64,000 nucleotides of DNA from Ruminococcaceae bacterium UBA7080. GTDB lineage: Bacteria > Bacillota > Clostridia > Oscillospirales > Acutalibacteraceae. The stretch is taken from contig DKZG01000016.1 in the NCBI GenBank assembly GCA_002493595.1, positions 32,769-96,768 on the forward strand. Direction: 5' to 3'. Under the pieces are notes generated by a model. That model had not been told where the DNA came from. It saw nothing but the letters and a program-made list of their open reading frames with translations, and made no database searches. Shown in pieces: positions 1 to 8,997 of this stretch. The position numbers were made by a program, and so were the translations under genes. Each line of letters begins with the position of its first letter. Position 1 is the stretch's first letter.

Positions 1-12
1 GGTGACTTTACC

Positions 13-255
13 GTGACAGATAAAACAATGACTTTCAGAATTGGTGATGAAAAGGAAGATATCATGAAGGAAACGCTTACTGAGGTTTTTGATGCGCTTC
101 AGGAAAAGGGTTATAATCCCATCAACCAAATTGTGGGTTATCTTCTTTCCGAAGATCCGACTTACATTACCACACACAACAACGCAAGAAGCCTTATCAG
201 GAGGATTGACCGCGATGAGCTTATGTCAGCAATGGTAAAGTCTTATCTCGATTAA
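13..255 (+). CDS. ireB: IreB family regulatory protein (UPF0297/DUF965)
   Basis: An 80-residue protein with the family core NPINQIVGYLLS (about residues 36-47) followed by the DPTYITTHNNARSLIRR segment, essentially the whole IreB domain. In Enterococcus, IreB is a small negative regulator of cephalosporin resistance phosphorylated by the Ser/Thr kinase IreK; that role is family knowledge, not visible here. The start is GTG, with GGTGA about seven bases upstream at the window edge, and it gives the usual family N-terminus (TDKTMTFRIGDE). It is normally grouped with ruvX and a DUF1292 gene; here a different short gene follows 18 bases later, so the two are probably cotranscribed. Confidence 0.9.
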   Translation: MTDKTMTFRIGDEKEDIMKETLTEVFDALQEKGYNPINQIVGYLLSEDPTYITTHNNARSLIRRIDRDELMSAMVKSYLD

Positions 256-273
256 AATTAAGGAGGGTTATCT

Positions 274-564
274 TTGGCAGAAAATAAAAAGGAAAAATTC
301 CTTGAGTACAAAGGTAAGCCTTTGGTTCGATGCGGCAAAACAATTTACTACGGCAATATGAGTGATCCGTATGTAATTTGTCTCAATGTGCTTGATAACA
401 AAGATATTGAGGACTTAAAGGTATCCGGAAAAGTGGTTATCCAGCTGCTTAACACATCTCCGGATGTATCACCAAAGGAAAAAATCGTCAAAAAAAGTGA
501 AAAAAATGGTCTTTTCAATGCACTTGATTTAGGTGCAGTTTGGCTTGAAAGAGCATTAAAGTAA
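274..564 (+). CDS. Conserved hypothetical protein downstream of ireB
   Basis: A 96-residue soluble protein with no signal peptide or membrane segment, probably one compact alpha/beta domain. It begins with TTG, and AGGAGGG six bases upstream decides that start. It is rich in Lys and contains the segment YYGNMSDPYVICLNVLD. I recognise no catalytic motif and cannot assign a function. Its 18-base spacing to ireB and the terminator directly after it suggest a two-gene transcriptional unit ending here. Confidence 0.75.
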   Translation: MAENKKEKFLEYKGKPLVRCGKTIYYGNMSDPYVICLNVLDNKDIEDLKVSGKVVIQLLNTSPDVSPKEKIVKKSEKNGLFNALDLGAVWLERALK

Positions 565-573
565 AACAATTAG

Positions 574-603
574 CCGATTGAATATCAATCGGTTTTTGTT
601 TTA
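574..603 (+). terminator. Intrinsic terminator after the ireB unit
   Basis: Seven-base stem CCGATTG / CAATCGG with loop AATAT, followed by a T-rich tail. It lies ten bases after the preceding stop codon. Confidence 0.8.
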
Positions 604-637
604 TTGTTTAAAATGAAACTATAAGGAAGAGATAATT

Positions 638-1639
638 ATGTATAAGGCAAATGATAAAAGATATGAAAAGATGAGCTATAGATTCTGCGGTAAAAGCGGT
701 CTTCAGCTGCCAAGAATATCCGTGGGACTTTGGCAGAATTTCGGCATAAACGATGATTATGAGACTATGAAGGATATTATCCTTACAGCTTTTGATAACG
801 GTATTACACACTTTGACCTGGCAAATAATTACGGTCCTGAGCCCGGACGTGCAGAAATTAACTTCGGGAAAATTTTCAAGGAAAACCTAAAACCGTACCG
901 CGATGAACTTATTATCAGCACAAAGGCCGGTTATGAAATGTGGGACGGACCTTACGGCGGACGCGGCGGCAGCAGAAAATACCTGACTGCCTCTCTTGAT
1001 CAGAGTCTGAAAAGAATGGGACTTGATTATGTTGACATTTTTTATCATCATTGTCTTGCACCTGAAACACCGCTCAAAGAGACTGCACTTTGCCTTTCCG
1101 ATATAGTTCGTCAAGGCAAAGCACTTTACGTCGGCATGAGCAATTATGACGGACATACCATGCACAAAATGCACCACAAATGCGATGATTATAACACACC
1201 GTTTATTATCAATCAAAACCGTTATTCCATATTAGACAGAACAATTGAGCACAATGATTTAAAAAAAGAAGCCGTGGATAAAGGCAAAGGAATTATTGCC
1301 TTTTCTCCTCTTGCTCAGGGACAGCTCTCCGACAGATATGAAAACGGTATTCCAAAAAATTCACGACTTTATAACAATGAGGCACTCCAAGCCCATGTCG
1401 GATATGACAAATACCGTCCTTATCAAATCAAGCAATTATGTGATATGGCACACAAAAGAGGCCAAACCTTATCGCAAATGGCCATTCAGTGGCTTTTGTG
1501 TGACGATTCCATAACTTCCGTTTTGGTAGGTATTCACTCAAAAGAACAGCTTTTGGAAAATATTAAGGCTCTTGAACCGGAACCGCTGACAAAAGCAGAG
1601 CTGTTACAAATTGACGCAATAACAAATAACAGTAAATAA
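638..1639 (+). CDS. Aldo/keto reductase, YghZ (L-glyceraldehyde 3-phosphate reductase) type
   Basis: A 333-residue NADPH-dependent aldo/keto reductase with a full TIM-barrel. The catalytic tetrad is visible as Asp and Tyr in FDLANNYGP, Lys in STKAG and His in FYHHC. The long insert MWDGPYGGRGGSRKYL and the NNYGP motif are typical of the YghZ/AKR14 branch and of potassium-channel beta-subunit-like reductases, which reduce small aldehydes such as L-glyceraldehyde 3-phosphate or methylglyoxal. GGAAGA lies upstream of the ATG. It is monocistronic between two terminators. The true substrate is unknown; general aldehyde detoxification is the safest reading. Confidence 0.88.
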   Translation: MYKANDKRYEKMSYRFCGKSGLQLPRISVGLWQNFGINDDYETMKDIILTAFDNGITHFDLANNYGPEPGRAEINFGKIFKENLKPYRDELIISTKAGYEMWDGPYGGRGGSRKYLTASLDQSLKRMGLDYVDIFYHHCLAPETPLKETALCLSDIVRQGKALYVGMSNYDGHTMHKMHHKCDDYNTPFIINQNRYSILDRTIEHNDLKKEAVDKGKGIIAFSPLAQGQLSDRYENGIPKNSRLYNNEALQAHVGYDKYRPYQIKQLCDMAHKRGQTLSQMAIQWLLCDDSITSVLVGIHSKEQLLENIKALEPEPLTKAELLQIDAITNNSK

Positions 1640-1706
1640 AAAAGAAGAAACAATAGCTGACCCTTAAAATAAAACCGAGTCACAGCTATTGTTTCTTCTT
1701 TTTTTA
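1637..1706. terminator. Bidirectional terminator between convergent genes
   Basis: A long stem of about 20 bp (around 1639-1659 paired with 1683-1704) built on AAGAAACAATAGCTG and its complement, with an A-run on one side and a T-run on the other. It can end both the aldo/keto reductase transcript and the opposing ABC ATPase transcript; the arms overlap both stop codons. Confidence 0.85.
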
Positions 1707-2342
1707 TTTCTGCAATGTTATTTTTCCGTTATCCATATTATATATTTCATCACATAAGCCATTAAAAGCTTCTAAAAAATTACCTGCGATGATAATGGTG
1801 GATCCATTACCCTTTGCCTCTAACAATATTTTGTTAAGCTGATTTAAACCGTCCCTGTCAAGAGTGGCAGCGGGCTCGTCCAGCACAATAAGCTCAGGCA
1901 ATTTCATAAAAACATTTACCAAACAGAGTCTTTGCTGCATACCCGATGAAAAATCGCCGTACAGACGGTTGCTTTTAGCATCAAGTCCAAATTTTTTAAG
2001 CCAGTTCTCAATATTTTCCTTACTGTTTTGATTCTTTGAAGCACCATGTAACAGACAAAGGTTGTCATAAGCACTCATATTATCATAAAATCCGCTGTTT
2101 TCAACAACAACGCCGAGTGACGCAGGAAAAACGCCATTACCTACCTCAATATCAGCCACGCAAGTGCTTCCGCTTGTTGGTGTTATAAAGCCGCAAACGG
2201 CCTTAAGAAGCATGGTTTTTCCGCTGCCGTTTTTGCCTGTAATACCATAAATCCTGCCTTTATCAAAGGATAGATTAATATTATCAAGCACTGTTTTATT
2301 ATGTATTTTTTTTGTATAATTCTTAATTTCAATATAAGCCAT
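1704..2342 (-). CDS. Orphan ABC transporter ATP-binding protein with altered Q- and H-loops
   Basis: A 212-residue ATPase subunit. Walker A is GKNGSGKT, the signature is FSSGMQQRL (S-G-M-Q form), and Walker B is LIVLDEPAATLD. The Q-loop position reads VVVENSGFY, with Glu in place of Gln, as described for lantibiotic-immunity LanF-type ATPases. The switch-loop position reads IIIAGNF, with Asn where the catalytic His of SSH normally lies. No permease gene is adjacent, so the partner is unknown. GGGGAG precedes the ATG. It is probably the ATPase of a two-component exporter related to antibiotic-peptide resistance systems; whether it hydrolyses ATP efficiently is open. Confidence 0.8.
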   Translation of the reverse strand: MAYIEIKNYTKKIHNKTVLDNINLSFDKGRIYGITGKNGSGKTMLLKAVCGFITPTSGSTCVADIEVGNGVFPASLGVVVENSGFYDNMSAYDNLCLLHGASKNQNSKENIENWLKKFGLDAKSNRLYGDFSSGMQQRLCLVNVFMKLPELIVLDEPAATLDRDGLNQLNKILLEAKGNGSTIIIAGNFLEAFNGLCDEIYNMDNGKITLQK

Positions 2343-2546
2343 ACTTTCTCCCCTGTATATTAAAACTTTTTAATAAATAAAAATGTGCGTACTCAAAGCA
2401 TAAGACCACCTCTTTTGTTACATTATTAGACAAAAAGCTTGCATATATATAGTGTCCTTATTTTATAAAGTGTGAGCCGTTTTTTTGAAATTTTATAAAA
2501 ATTTATCAGTAAAGTAAAATATGTATATCTGTCTCAGCTAAAATAT

Positions 2547-3032
2547 TCATCTGACAAAATCAATCCTGTAATCCGTATTGCGTATAGCAATACTTTTTAT
2601 ACTGTTGTCTTCATTCTGAATTAAAATAAAATCACCCAAGGATATTTTACCCTCATATTTAAAACCATTATCAATCTTTTTTGCATCAAGCTGCTGCACT
2701 GAATTCAAGTATTCAAAAACTTCATATATTACAATTGCAGGATTTCTTTTTTCAAAATTTCTACCGTCAATTTCATAACTGTAATCGGCAAAACTGAAAG
2801 CAAGCTTGTTTCCATTGTATGTCATAATCATACCCTTGGCAGATGTTGAATCAACTGTTACGGCAACATCTTTCTCCGTTTTACAAATTCTGCAGTCATA
2901 TGAAAAATCCCCCAAAATTACCTTAACATTCTGATTGAATGTATAAGGAATTTCGGGGGTATAAGTTTTTACCTTGCAGCCTGCAAACAGCAGCATCAGA
3001 AATATAAGAAAAACAGGTGCTACCCTTTTCAT
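2547..3032 (-). CDS. Small lipoprotein in the acpS-nnr operon
   Basis: 161 residues with a lipoprotein signal peptide: Lys-Arg n-region, hydrophobic core, and lipobox FAGC with Cys about residue 19. The mature part looks like a beta-rich sheet domain with alternating hydrophobic residues. In Bacillus subtilis the gene after acpS (ydcC) encodes a LolA-like lipoprotein, and this gene holds a similar position, so a LolA-like fold is a reasonable guess from context rather than recognised sequence. It starts 11 bases after nnr and is the last gene of the lacZ-acpS-nnr unit. Confidence 0.75.
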   Translation of the reverse strand: MKRVAPVFLIFLMLLFAGCKVKTYTPEIPYTFNQNVKVILGDFSYDCRICKTEKDVAVTVDSTSAKGMIMTYNGNKLAFSFADYSYEIDGRNFEKRNPAIVIYEVFEYLNSVQQLDAKKIDNGFKYEGKISLGDFILIQNEDNSIKSIAIRNTDYRIDFVR

Positions 3033-3043
3033 AAAAATCAGTC

Positions 3044-4558
3044 CTAATCTTCAAGTTCGGACATTAAAGCACCTAAAACAGACAGCATATCAGAAACAGT
3101 CATACCTCTTTGAGAAAGCTCCCGAGCTGTTACATCGCCGCAAAAACCATGTATATAAACTCCCGCCTTCGCTGCATCAAGTGCAGGAAGTCCCTGAGCA
3201 AGAAACGAACCGATAATACCGGCAAGCATATCACCTGTACCGCCCATAGCCATGCCTGCATTGCCATTGGTACTAACAAAAACACAATTACCATCGGTTA
3301 CAACGGTATTTGCTCCCTTGAGTACCAAAACAACCTCATTCTCTTTAGCAAACGCCTTTGAAACAGCAATCCGATTTTCCTGAACATATGCTGTATTCTC
3401 ACCTATCAGTCTTGCCATTTCAGCAGGATGCGGAGTTATAACCAGCGGTGCTTTTTTATCCTTTATTATATCTATGAAAGGAGCAGCTGCATTTATGCCA
3501 TCAGCATCCAAAACAATCGGCGCTTCACTTGACTTTATGATCTGGCCAACAATAACCTGGGTGTCATCGTTATTTCCGAGACCACAGCCAAGCACAACAC
3601 TGTCAGCCCATTTCAGCTCATCAAAAATATCATTCATGGCACCTATTGAAAGCGTTTTTTGTTCATTTTCACACAACGGCTTAAATATAGGCTGAAACAA
3701 ATGCGAAGTCATTACCGAGTAGATTGATTTTGGGAAAGCACATTTTAAAAGGCCCACCCCTGTTTTAAGTGCAGCACTTGCACAAATAACTGCTGCACCC
3801 GGCATTTGATATGAGCCGCATATATTAAGCTGACGGCCAAATGTACCCTTATGGGCATTTTTATCTCTTGCCGGAAAGTTTCTTTTTATATCCGATTTGG
3901 TTATAGTATGCACATAAGTGCAGTCCTTGTCATAGCAATCCTCGGTTATGCCAATCTGCACTGTAACTGTTTTGCCGCAATATGCATTGGCAGGAGGCAA
4001 AACATGTGCAAATTTAAGCGTTGAAATAGCAATCGTCAAATCCGCTTTAACAGCATTGGTAACCTCCCCTGTAGCGGCATCCGTGCCGCTGGGTGTATCA
4101 ATACTTATAACGGATGCATTACTTGCATTAACAGCATCAAATACCTCGTTAAAAGGTGCTCTCGGTTCACCGTGAAAGCCGATACCGAAAATACAATCAA
4201 CAATGATATCACAGTTAAATTCATATTCGGTAAAATAATAATCTTTAACACCTATTGATACTGCTTCATCAAAATACAGCTTAGGCTCGGGAAGCTCCGG
4301 AGCTTTGTCAACCAACACAATACAGGCATCAACACCCATTTTCACAAACAATGAGGCAATAACGAAGCCGTCACCTGCATTTTTACCATTGCCGCAAAAC
4401 ACTGCAATCTTTTTCTGTTCAATTCCTTCGCCGTAATACCTAAGTATTTTGTTAAAGCAGGCGGTACCTGCACTGAGCATTAATCCTTCTTCGGTAAATC
4501 GGCTAACAAAAGCTCTTTCTTCAACCTGTTTAATTTGCTTTGCCGTTAAAACTCTCAT
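3044..4558 (-). CDS. nnr: Bifunctional NAD(P)H-hydrate repair enzyme (epimerase plus dehydratase)
   Basis: 504 residues with two fused domains. The N-terminal half (about 1-215) is the YjeF-N epimerase with FCGNGKNAGDGFV, a nucleotide-binding loop, and later SIDTPSGTDAATG. The C-terminal half (about 230-500) is the ADP/ATP-dependent dehydratase of the ribokinase-like fold, with VVLGCGLGNND, LVITPHPAEMARL and the catalytic GGTGDMLAG near the end. The enzyme repairs hydrated NADH and NADPH. Linkage to acpS is common in Firmicutes. It starts four bases after the acpS stop, so translation is probably coupled. Confidence 0.93.
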   Translation of the reverse strand: MRVLTAKQIKQVEERAFVSRFTEEGLMLSAGTACFNKILRYYGEGIEQKKIAVFCGNGKNAGDGFVIASLFVKMGVDACIVLVDKAPELPEPKLYFDEAVSIGVKDYYFTEYEFNCDIIVDCIFGIGFHGEPRAPFNEVFDAVNASNASVISIDTPSGTDAATGEVTNAVKADLTIAISTLKFAHVLPPANAYCGKTVTVQIGITEDCYDKDCTYVHTITKSDIKRNFPARDKNAHKGTFGRQLNICGSYQMPGAAVICASAALKTGVGLLKCAFPKSIYSVMTSHLFQPIFKPLCENEQKTLSIGAMNDIFDELKWADSVVLGCGLGNNDDTQVIVGQIIKSSEAPIVLDADGINAAAPFIDIIKDKKAPLVITPHPAEMARLIGENTAYVQENRIAVSKAFAKENEVVLVLKGANTVVTDGNCVFVSTNGNAGMAMGGTGDMLAGIIGSFLAQGLPALDAAKAGVYIHGFCGDVTARELSQRGMTVSDMLSVLGALMSELED

Positions 4559-4562
4559 AATA

Positions 4563-4874
4563 TCACCAAATTATCGCAGCAGCAATGGCATATTCACCAT
4601 CGTGAGAAATGGACACGTCACAATTATCAACACCATTAACATAAGGTTTGCCTTTTTCGGTATGAAGTATCTCAATTTCATTAAGAGGTCTATCAATGCC
4701 TGTCCCCAAAGCTTTTAAGTAGGCCTCCTTGCAGGCAAAAATGCCCGCAAGGCTCTCTGCTTTTTTAGCATATTCCCTTTCTTTTTGGGTAAAAACTCTT
4801 TTTAAGAAATGATCACTTTTTACACTTTTTTCAATTCTTGAAATTTTAACAATATCAGTACCTATACTGTACAT
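4563..4874 (-). CDS. acpS: Holo-[acyl-carrier-protein] synthase
   Basis: About 103 residues, the usual AcpS length. The magnesium-binding N-terminus is YSIGTDIVKISRIEK and the conserved helix FACKEAYLKALGTG carries the catalytic Glu. It transfers the 4'-phosphopantetheine group of CoA to the acyl carrier protein. I prefer the ATG at 4874: GGTG lies six bases upstream and the codon directly follows the lacZ stop. A GTG nine bases further upstream is in frame but would make that same GGTG part of the start. nnr follows after four bases. Confidence 0.92.
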   Translation of the reverse strand: MYSIGTDIVKISRIEKSVKSDHFLKRVFTQKEREYAKKAESLAGIFACKEAYLKALGTGIDRPLNEIEILHTEKGKPYVNGVDNCDVSISHDGEYAIAAAIIW

Positions 4875-4875
4875 T

Positions 4876-7875
4876 TTATTCACCTATCGGTTTTAATAAA
4901 ACACTCAAATTCTTTCCTTTCAGTGTTCCCAAACGATATTGACTTGAAGGAAGCGGACCACAGGCATTTGAACCGGCTCCCAGCATTTGAGCATCAATAT
5001 TGATGCAAGTGGTGTTTTTCGTTAAATCTTCTCTGTGCCTTGCCTTGGCACACTCCTGAGGGGTAAAGGGATTTGCAGAAAATACAAACGGCTTTGTCAC
5101 AGCTTCAAATCTAAAACCAAACCCATCATCATCGGTAATCTCTGCAAAACGTGTTTCACATCTTGTACCGCTCTCCTGTGGTTTAATATAATCCTCGTGC
5201 ATTTCATTTACTTTGCTTTCATAAATACCCATATGAACATGTTCCCTGAAATCAGACAGATTCACATAAGGCCCCAAACCAAAATACCTTACATTGTCAA
5301 AGCAATTCGGCATTTCCAGTTGCATGCCAAAACGCGGCATAAACTTAAATGCATTTGCATTTATACAATCGAAATCAACTTTTATTGCACCGTCACCAAA
5401 CACCGAAAATTTTGATGCGATTTTTGCAAGTCTTGATTTTGAAGGTGTTTTTATGGTTATTTGTGAAATGATTTCCACACAATCTGATTTTAAATTATAC
5501 CTGCATCTTTTTACAAAGCACGACTGATTGTCAAGCCTGTGCTTTTTCCATGTTTTATTTAAAATCATATCATTGTCAAGCGGGGCTCTGTAAAGCTGCA
5601 TGCCAATGCCCCTGAAATCACTTGACGGCACCTGATTAATAAACTCCCGTCCCTTATAGATATAAGAGTCAATAAAACCTGTATCTCGATCAAAAATCAT
5701 ACTGCCGTTATCAAAGGTAATGAAAAGACGCCTTTCGCTTTCCTGAACTAAAGGAGCCGAGGATTGATTTATATCAACATTAATCTCACCCTTAGAAAGC
5801 TCAATTTCCTCGTCAGCCACCAAAAAATCGCCGTCATAATATTCAAACTGAATAACGGTATTCTTCTTTTTATCATAATCGAAGTTCTCAATATTTCTTT
5901 TTGTACTTGCTCCGGGATTAATATCAATCTCGAATTCACCATTTAAAACAGGTACACCGTTTTCAAGAACAGTATATTTGACAGCGAAATTCGCATTTGC
6001 AAAATATCTGTGATTGAAAAAAGAATAACTTACGGCACTGTTTTTAGCGGCTCTTACAGGGCGATAGCAATTCTTCATTTGATAAGCACCTGAATGCGGC
6101 GTTCTGTCCGGATAAAATAAACCGTCAACACAAAAATTGCTGTCGTGTTTTAATTCGCCATGATCACCGCCATAGGTATATTCATAAACTCCGTCATCGT
6201 GATAAACTGCATGATCGGCAAATTCCCAAATACAGCCGCCAAGCATATTATCCGCGCTATAAAAGCACTTAACATATCTTTCAAGCTCACCTGCTCCTAC
6301 GCCCATTGCATGTGCATATTCGCAAAGATAAAACGGCTTTTTATAATACTTAGGTGAAAGCCCTTTTCCTTTAGCAATCAATTCACACACATTCTGCGCA
6401 GTATACATTTGAGAAAGCACATCGTATGCCCAGCGCCTTGTTCTGCAAACAGCCTCATAGTGAATCGGAATTTCCGTAAGCTTTTTCAAATTATCATAGC
6501 AATAATCCTGATTTGAATAACCATGAGCCTCATTTCCGAGTGACCACATTGTGATTGAAGGATGGTTTTTATCACGCTCAAACATGCGGTAAACTCTATC
6601 CCAGTAATGCTCCCTCCATGCAGGATTATGCGAACAAATCCATCTCTTATGCAGTTCTGTTTCACAGCCATGTGTTTCAATATCAGCCTCGTCGACAACA
6701 TAAATTCCGTATTCATCACAAAAATCCAAAAAAGAAGGATCCGGAGGATAATGGGAGGTTCTGATACAGTTTGCATTAAACTGCTTAACCGTTTTTACAT
6801 CCCGTTCCATTTCCTCAAGAGTGAGAACATAGCCGGTTTTAGGATTCGTATCGTGATGATTGACACCAAGAAGCTTGATATGGCGATTATTAAAATAAAA
6901 AACATTGCCCTTTATTTCAATATGCTTAAAGCCGATATTTTTTCTTATAACTTCAATAATATCTTCTCCCTGAGAAAGTGTTATTATCAGGCTGTAAAGA
7001 TACGGCGTTTCAGCAGACCATTCCTGCACCTGCAAATCATCAAAAACAATCTTATCAATATTATCCGGTGAAACATCTATTGATTTTGACGCCATATTCA
7101 TATTACTGCCATCACCAAGGAAAACAGTAAACTGGCAATTCTCCGTCAATTTTAAGGATGGATTTATTTCAAGTTTATATTTGTTATCGCTTAAATATGT
7201 TGTTTTGGCCTCAAAATCATAAATGGAGTTTTCGCCTGTTTTATATAGCAAAACATCACGGAAAATACCGTTGCATCTGAACATATCCTGTGCTTCAAGA
7301 TATGTGCCGTTGCTCCATTTGTAATTCACCACAACAAGTTCATTTTCACCTTCATTAAGAAAAGCGTTCAACTCAAACTGAGAGGTGTTATGGCTTCCTT
7401 CGCTGTATCCTACATATTTTCCGTTACAGAAAAGATCAAACGCACCGGATACGCCTAAAAAACAGATATAATAATTTTTATCCGTACTTTCAATATTAAT
7501 AAACCTTCTGTAAATACCGGCAGGACAATCCGTCGGAAATTGGGGCGGATTAGGCTTAAACTGATAACGTGTATTAACATAATACGGCGGCTCATAGCCG
7601 GTATGCTGCCAGGTTGACGGAACAGATACCTTGTCAAAATTTATTTTTGATGTATCAAAATCAACCGGAATATCAAGACAATTTTTATAATATACAAAAT
7701 CCCATTCGCCTGACAGGCACTCTGCCATGGAAGAGCTGCTGCGTTCATTTCTTATATCAACACCATCAAGCTCCTCAAGCGAAGCAAACGGAATAAAATA
7801 TGAACGAGGACACATTACATTATCCTTAAAAATTTCAAAGGTTTTATAATTGTTGGTTTTCAGGTTGTAGTTCAT
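4876..7875 (-). CDS. lacZ: Beta-galactosidase, GH2 LacZ type
   Basis: 999 residues, the normal LacZ length, with the five-domain order: sugar-binding domain, immunoglobulin-like domain, TIM barrel, second Ig-like domain and C-terminal Bgal_small_N domain (GLGPYVNLSDFREHV). The acid/base is Glu449 in SLGNEAHG and the nucleophile is Glu519 in LCEYAHAMG; RTSHYPPDPSFLDFCDEYG is also diagnostic. No signal peptide, so it acts in the cytoplasm on lactose or galactosides released from glycans. GGAGG precedes the ATG and a good promoter lies 30 bases upstream. Unusually, it is first in a unit with acpS and nnr. Confidence 0.94.
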   Translation of the reverse strand: MNYNLKTNNYKTFEIFKDNVMCPRSYFIPFASLEELDGVDIRNERSSSSMAECLSGEWDFVYYKNCLDIPVDFDTSKINFDKVSVPSTWQHTGYEPPYYVNTRYQFKPNPPQFPTDCPAGIYRRFINIESTDKNYYICFLGVSGAFDLFCNGKYVGYSEGSHNTSQFELNAFLNEGENELVVVNYKWSNGTYLEAQDMFRCNGIFRDVLLYKTGENSIYDFEAKTTYLSDNKYKLEINPSLKLTENCQFTVFLGDGSNMNMASKSIDVSPDNIDKIVFDDLQVQEWSAETPYLYSLIITLSQGEDIIEVIRKNIGFKHIEIKGNVFYFNNRHIKLLGVNHHDTNPKTGYVLTLEEMERDVKTVKQFNANCIRTSHYPPDPSFLDFCDEYGIYVVDEADIETHGCETELHKRWICSHNPAWREHYWDRVYRMFERDKNHPSITMWSLGNEAHGYSNQDYCYDNLKKLTEIPIHYEAVCRTRRWAYDVLSQMYTAQNVCELIAKGKGLSPKYYKKPFYLCEYAHAMGVGAGELERYVKCFYSADNMLGGCIWEFADHAVYHDDGVYEYTYGGDHGELKHDSNFCVDGLFYPDRTPHSGAYQMKNCYRPVRAAKNSAVSYSFFNHRYFANANFAVKYTVLENGVPVLNGEFEIDINPGASTKRNIENFDYDKKKNTVIQFEYYDGDFLVADEEIELSKGEINVDINQSSAPLVQESERRLFITFDNGSMIFDRDTGFIDSYIYKGREFINQVPSSDFRGIGMQLYRAPLDNDMILNKTWKKHRLDNQSCFVKRCRYNLKSDCVEIISQITIKTPSKSRLAKIASKFSVFGDGAIKVDFDCINANAFKFMPRFGMQLEMPNCFDNVRYFGLGPYVNLSDFREHVHMGIYESKVNEMHEDYIKPQESGTRCETRFAEITDDDGFGFRFEAVTKPFVFSANPFTPQECAKARHREDLTKNTTCINIDAQMLGAGSNACGPLPSSQYRLGTLKGKNLSVLLKPIGE

Positions 7876-7904
7876 ATCGTAACCTCCTTGCTACAGATAT
7901 TTTT

Positions 7905-7933
7905 ATTATACACTAACACTGAAATAAAGACAA
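7905..7933 (-). promoter_or_regulatory. Sigma-A-type promoter for lacZ-acpS-nnr
   Basis: On the minus strand: -35 TTGTCT, 17-base spacer, -10 TATAAT, about 30 bases upstream of the lacZ ATG. No obvious operator or cre-like site overlaps it. Confidence 0.7.
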
Positions 7934-8034
7934 GAAAAAAGATAAGACCAAACAAGTATAACTTCTTAAAATACTGCCTAAAAACTTTTCTTTTTGCAAA
8001 TACTCGTGTAAAAACGGTATTCTTCAAATTTTAT

Positions 8035-8064
8035 TTGACTGCCGTTGGCAAATTGATGTAAACT
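8035..8064 (+). promoter_or_regulatory. Probable promoter for the phosphoesterase-antiporter pair
   Basis: -35 TTGACT, 18-base spacer, -10 TAAACT. The next in-frame ATG with a ribosome binding site is about 43 bases downstream. Confidence 0.5.
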
Positions 8065-8106
8065 AACATTAAGCTTATGCAATATAAATGTATCAGGAGA
8101 ATTTTA

Positions 8107-8997
8107 ATGTTCAGTAAAAAAAAGTATATTGACTCAATAAACGAAAACGAAATATTCAGCAATTCATATAAAACAAAATTGCCGCAAACAATAATTGCTC
8201 AAATAATTGCAAACCATTTTGAATACGCACACAAAAAGCCAAAATGTTTGTTTATAGGGTGGGACGGCTGCCGCTGCGATGCAATGAAATATTTAGTAAA
8301 AAGTAACAATGGAAAAGTGAGCGGCAGTAATGACTATGCTGTTTTCAGTGCCGTCAATGAGCTGAAAAAGAACGGCGGATTATATATAACGTATGTCGGC
8401 GCAGAAGAAAGCTCACCACAGGAAACAAGCACTGCTCAGGGATGGGCATCGGCATTATGCGGAAAATGGATGAAAAAGGAATATAAATATGGGATAGAAT
8501 GGTACCTTGACAACGATTTTCCTACCATTCACAAAACACTTGCGAAACAAGGCTTTCAATCATCATTCAGTGCAATATGGCCTGTGCATTTTGACTATAC
8601 ATATTCTAAAGAAATTGAAAATGCCGAAAAAAACAATCTGCCCCAATACTATTATAAATTTGAAACTGATTTTGAGCTTCATAACAATATGCTTAACAGA
8701 ATAAAAAGTGATGATGATTTTATTTTCGGCATATATGAAAATCCCGATGCAAATGGTCATACAACAGGATTCGGTGACAAAAATTACAGATATGTAAGCG
8801 GCATATGCAATTTAGACAGACTGACATTTGAGCTGCTCAAAGCAATAAAAAGCAGACCGGACTTTTGCAAAGAAGACTGGCTCATTTTAATTGCATCCGA
8901 CCACGGCGGCCATCTTACGCGCCACGGAACTCAAAAAATTGAGGACAGGACCACATTTCTTGCTTTATCAAAACCTATCGAGGAATTTATCAAATGA
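8107..8997 (+). CDS. Alkaline-phosphatase-superfamily phosphoesterase/phosphodiesterase-like protein
   Basis: About 296 residues with the alkaline-phosphatase superfamily metal-site plan: an N-terminal Asp in FIGWDGCRCD, a candidate active-site Thr in SSPQETSTAQGWASALCG, ENPDANGHTTGFG (Asp and His ligands) and SDHGGH near the C-terminus. The superfamily includes nucleotide pyrophosphatases, phosphodiesterases and sulfatases; no sulfatase CxPxR motif is seen, so a phospho-substrate is more likely. No signal peptide. AGGAGA six bases before this ATG favours it over the ATG at 8077. Its stop overlaps the next start by ATGA, so it is coupled to an organophosphate-type antiporter. Confidence 0.75.
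   Translation: MFSKKKYIDSINENEIFSNSYKTKLPQTIIAQIIANHFEYAHKKPKCLFIGWDGCRCDAMKYLVKSNNGKVSGSNDYAVFSAVNELKKNGGLYITYVGAEESSPQETSTAQGWASALCGKWMKKEYKYGIEWYLDNDFPTIHKTLAKQGFQSSFSAIWPVHFDYTYSKEIENAEKNNLPQYYYKFETDFELHNNMLNRIKSDDDFIFGIYENPDANGHTTGFGDKNYRYVSGICNLDRLTFELLKAIKSRPDFCKEDWLILIASDHGGHLTRHGTQKIEDRTTFLALSKPIEEFIK

Noticed and set aside
348..569. Minus-strand frame opposite the small protein after ireB
   Set aside because: Shadow of the plus-strand gene, no ribosome binding site and no promoter.
596..625. TTGTTT-N18-TATAAG as a promoter for the aldo/keto reductase
   Set aside because: The -10 overlaps the ribosome binding site, so the transcript would lack a usable leader.
8077..8106. Earlier ATG for the phosphoesterase-like gene
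   Set aside because: No ribosome binding site upstream, while AGGAGA precedes the ATG at 8107.
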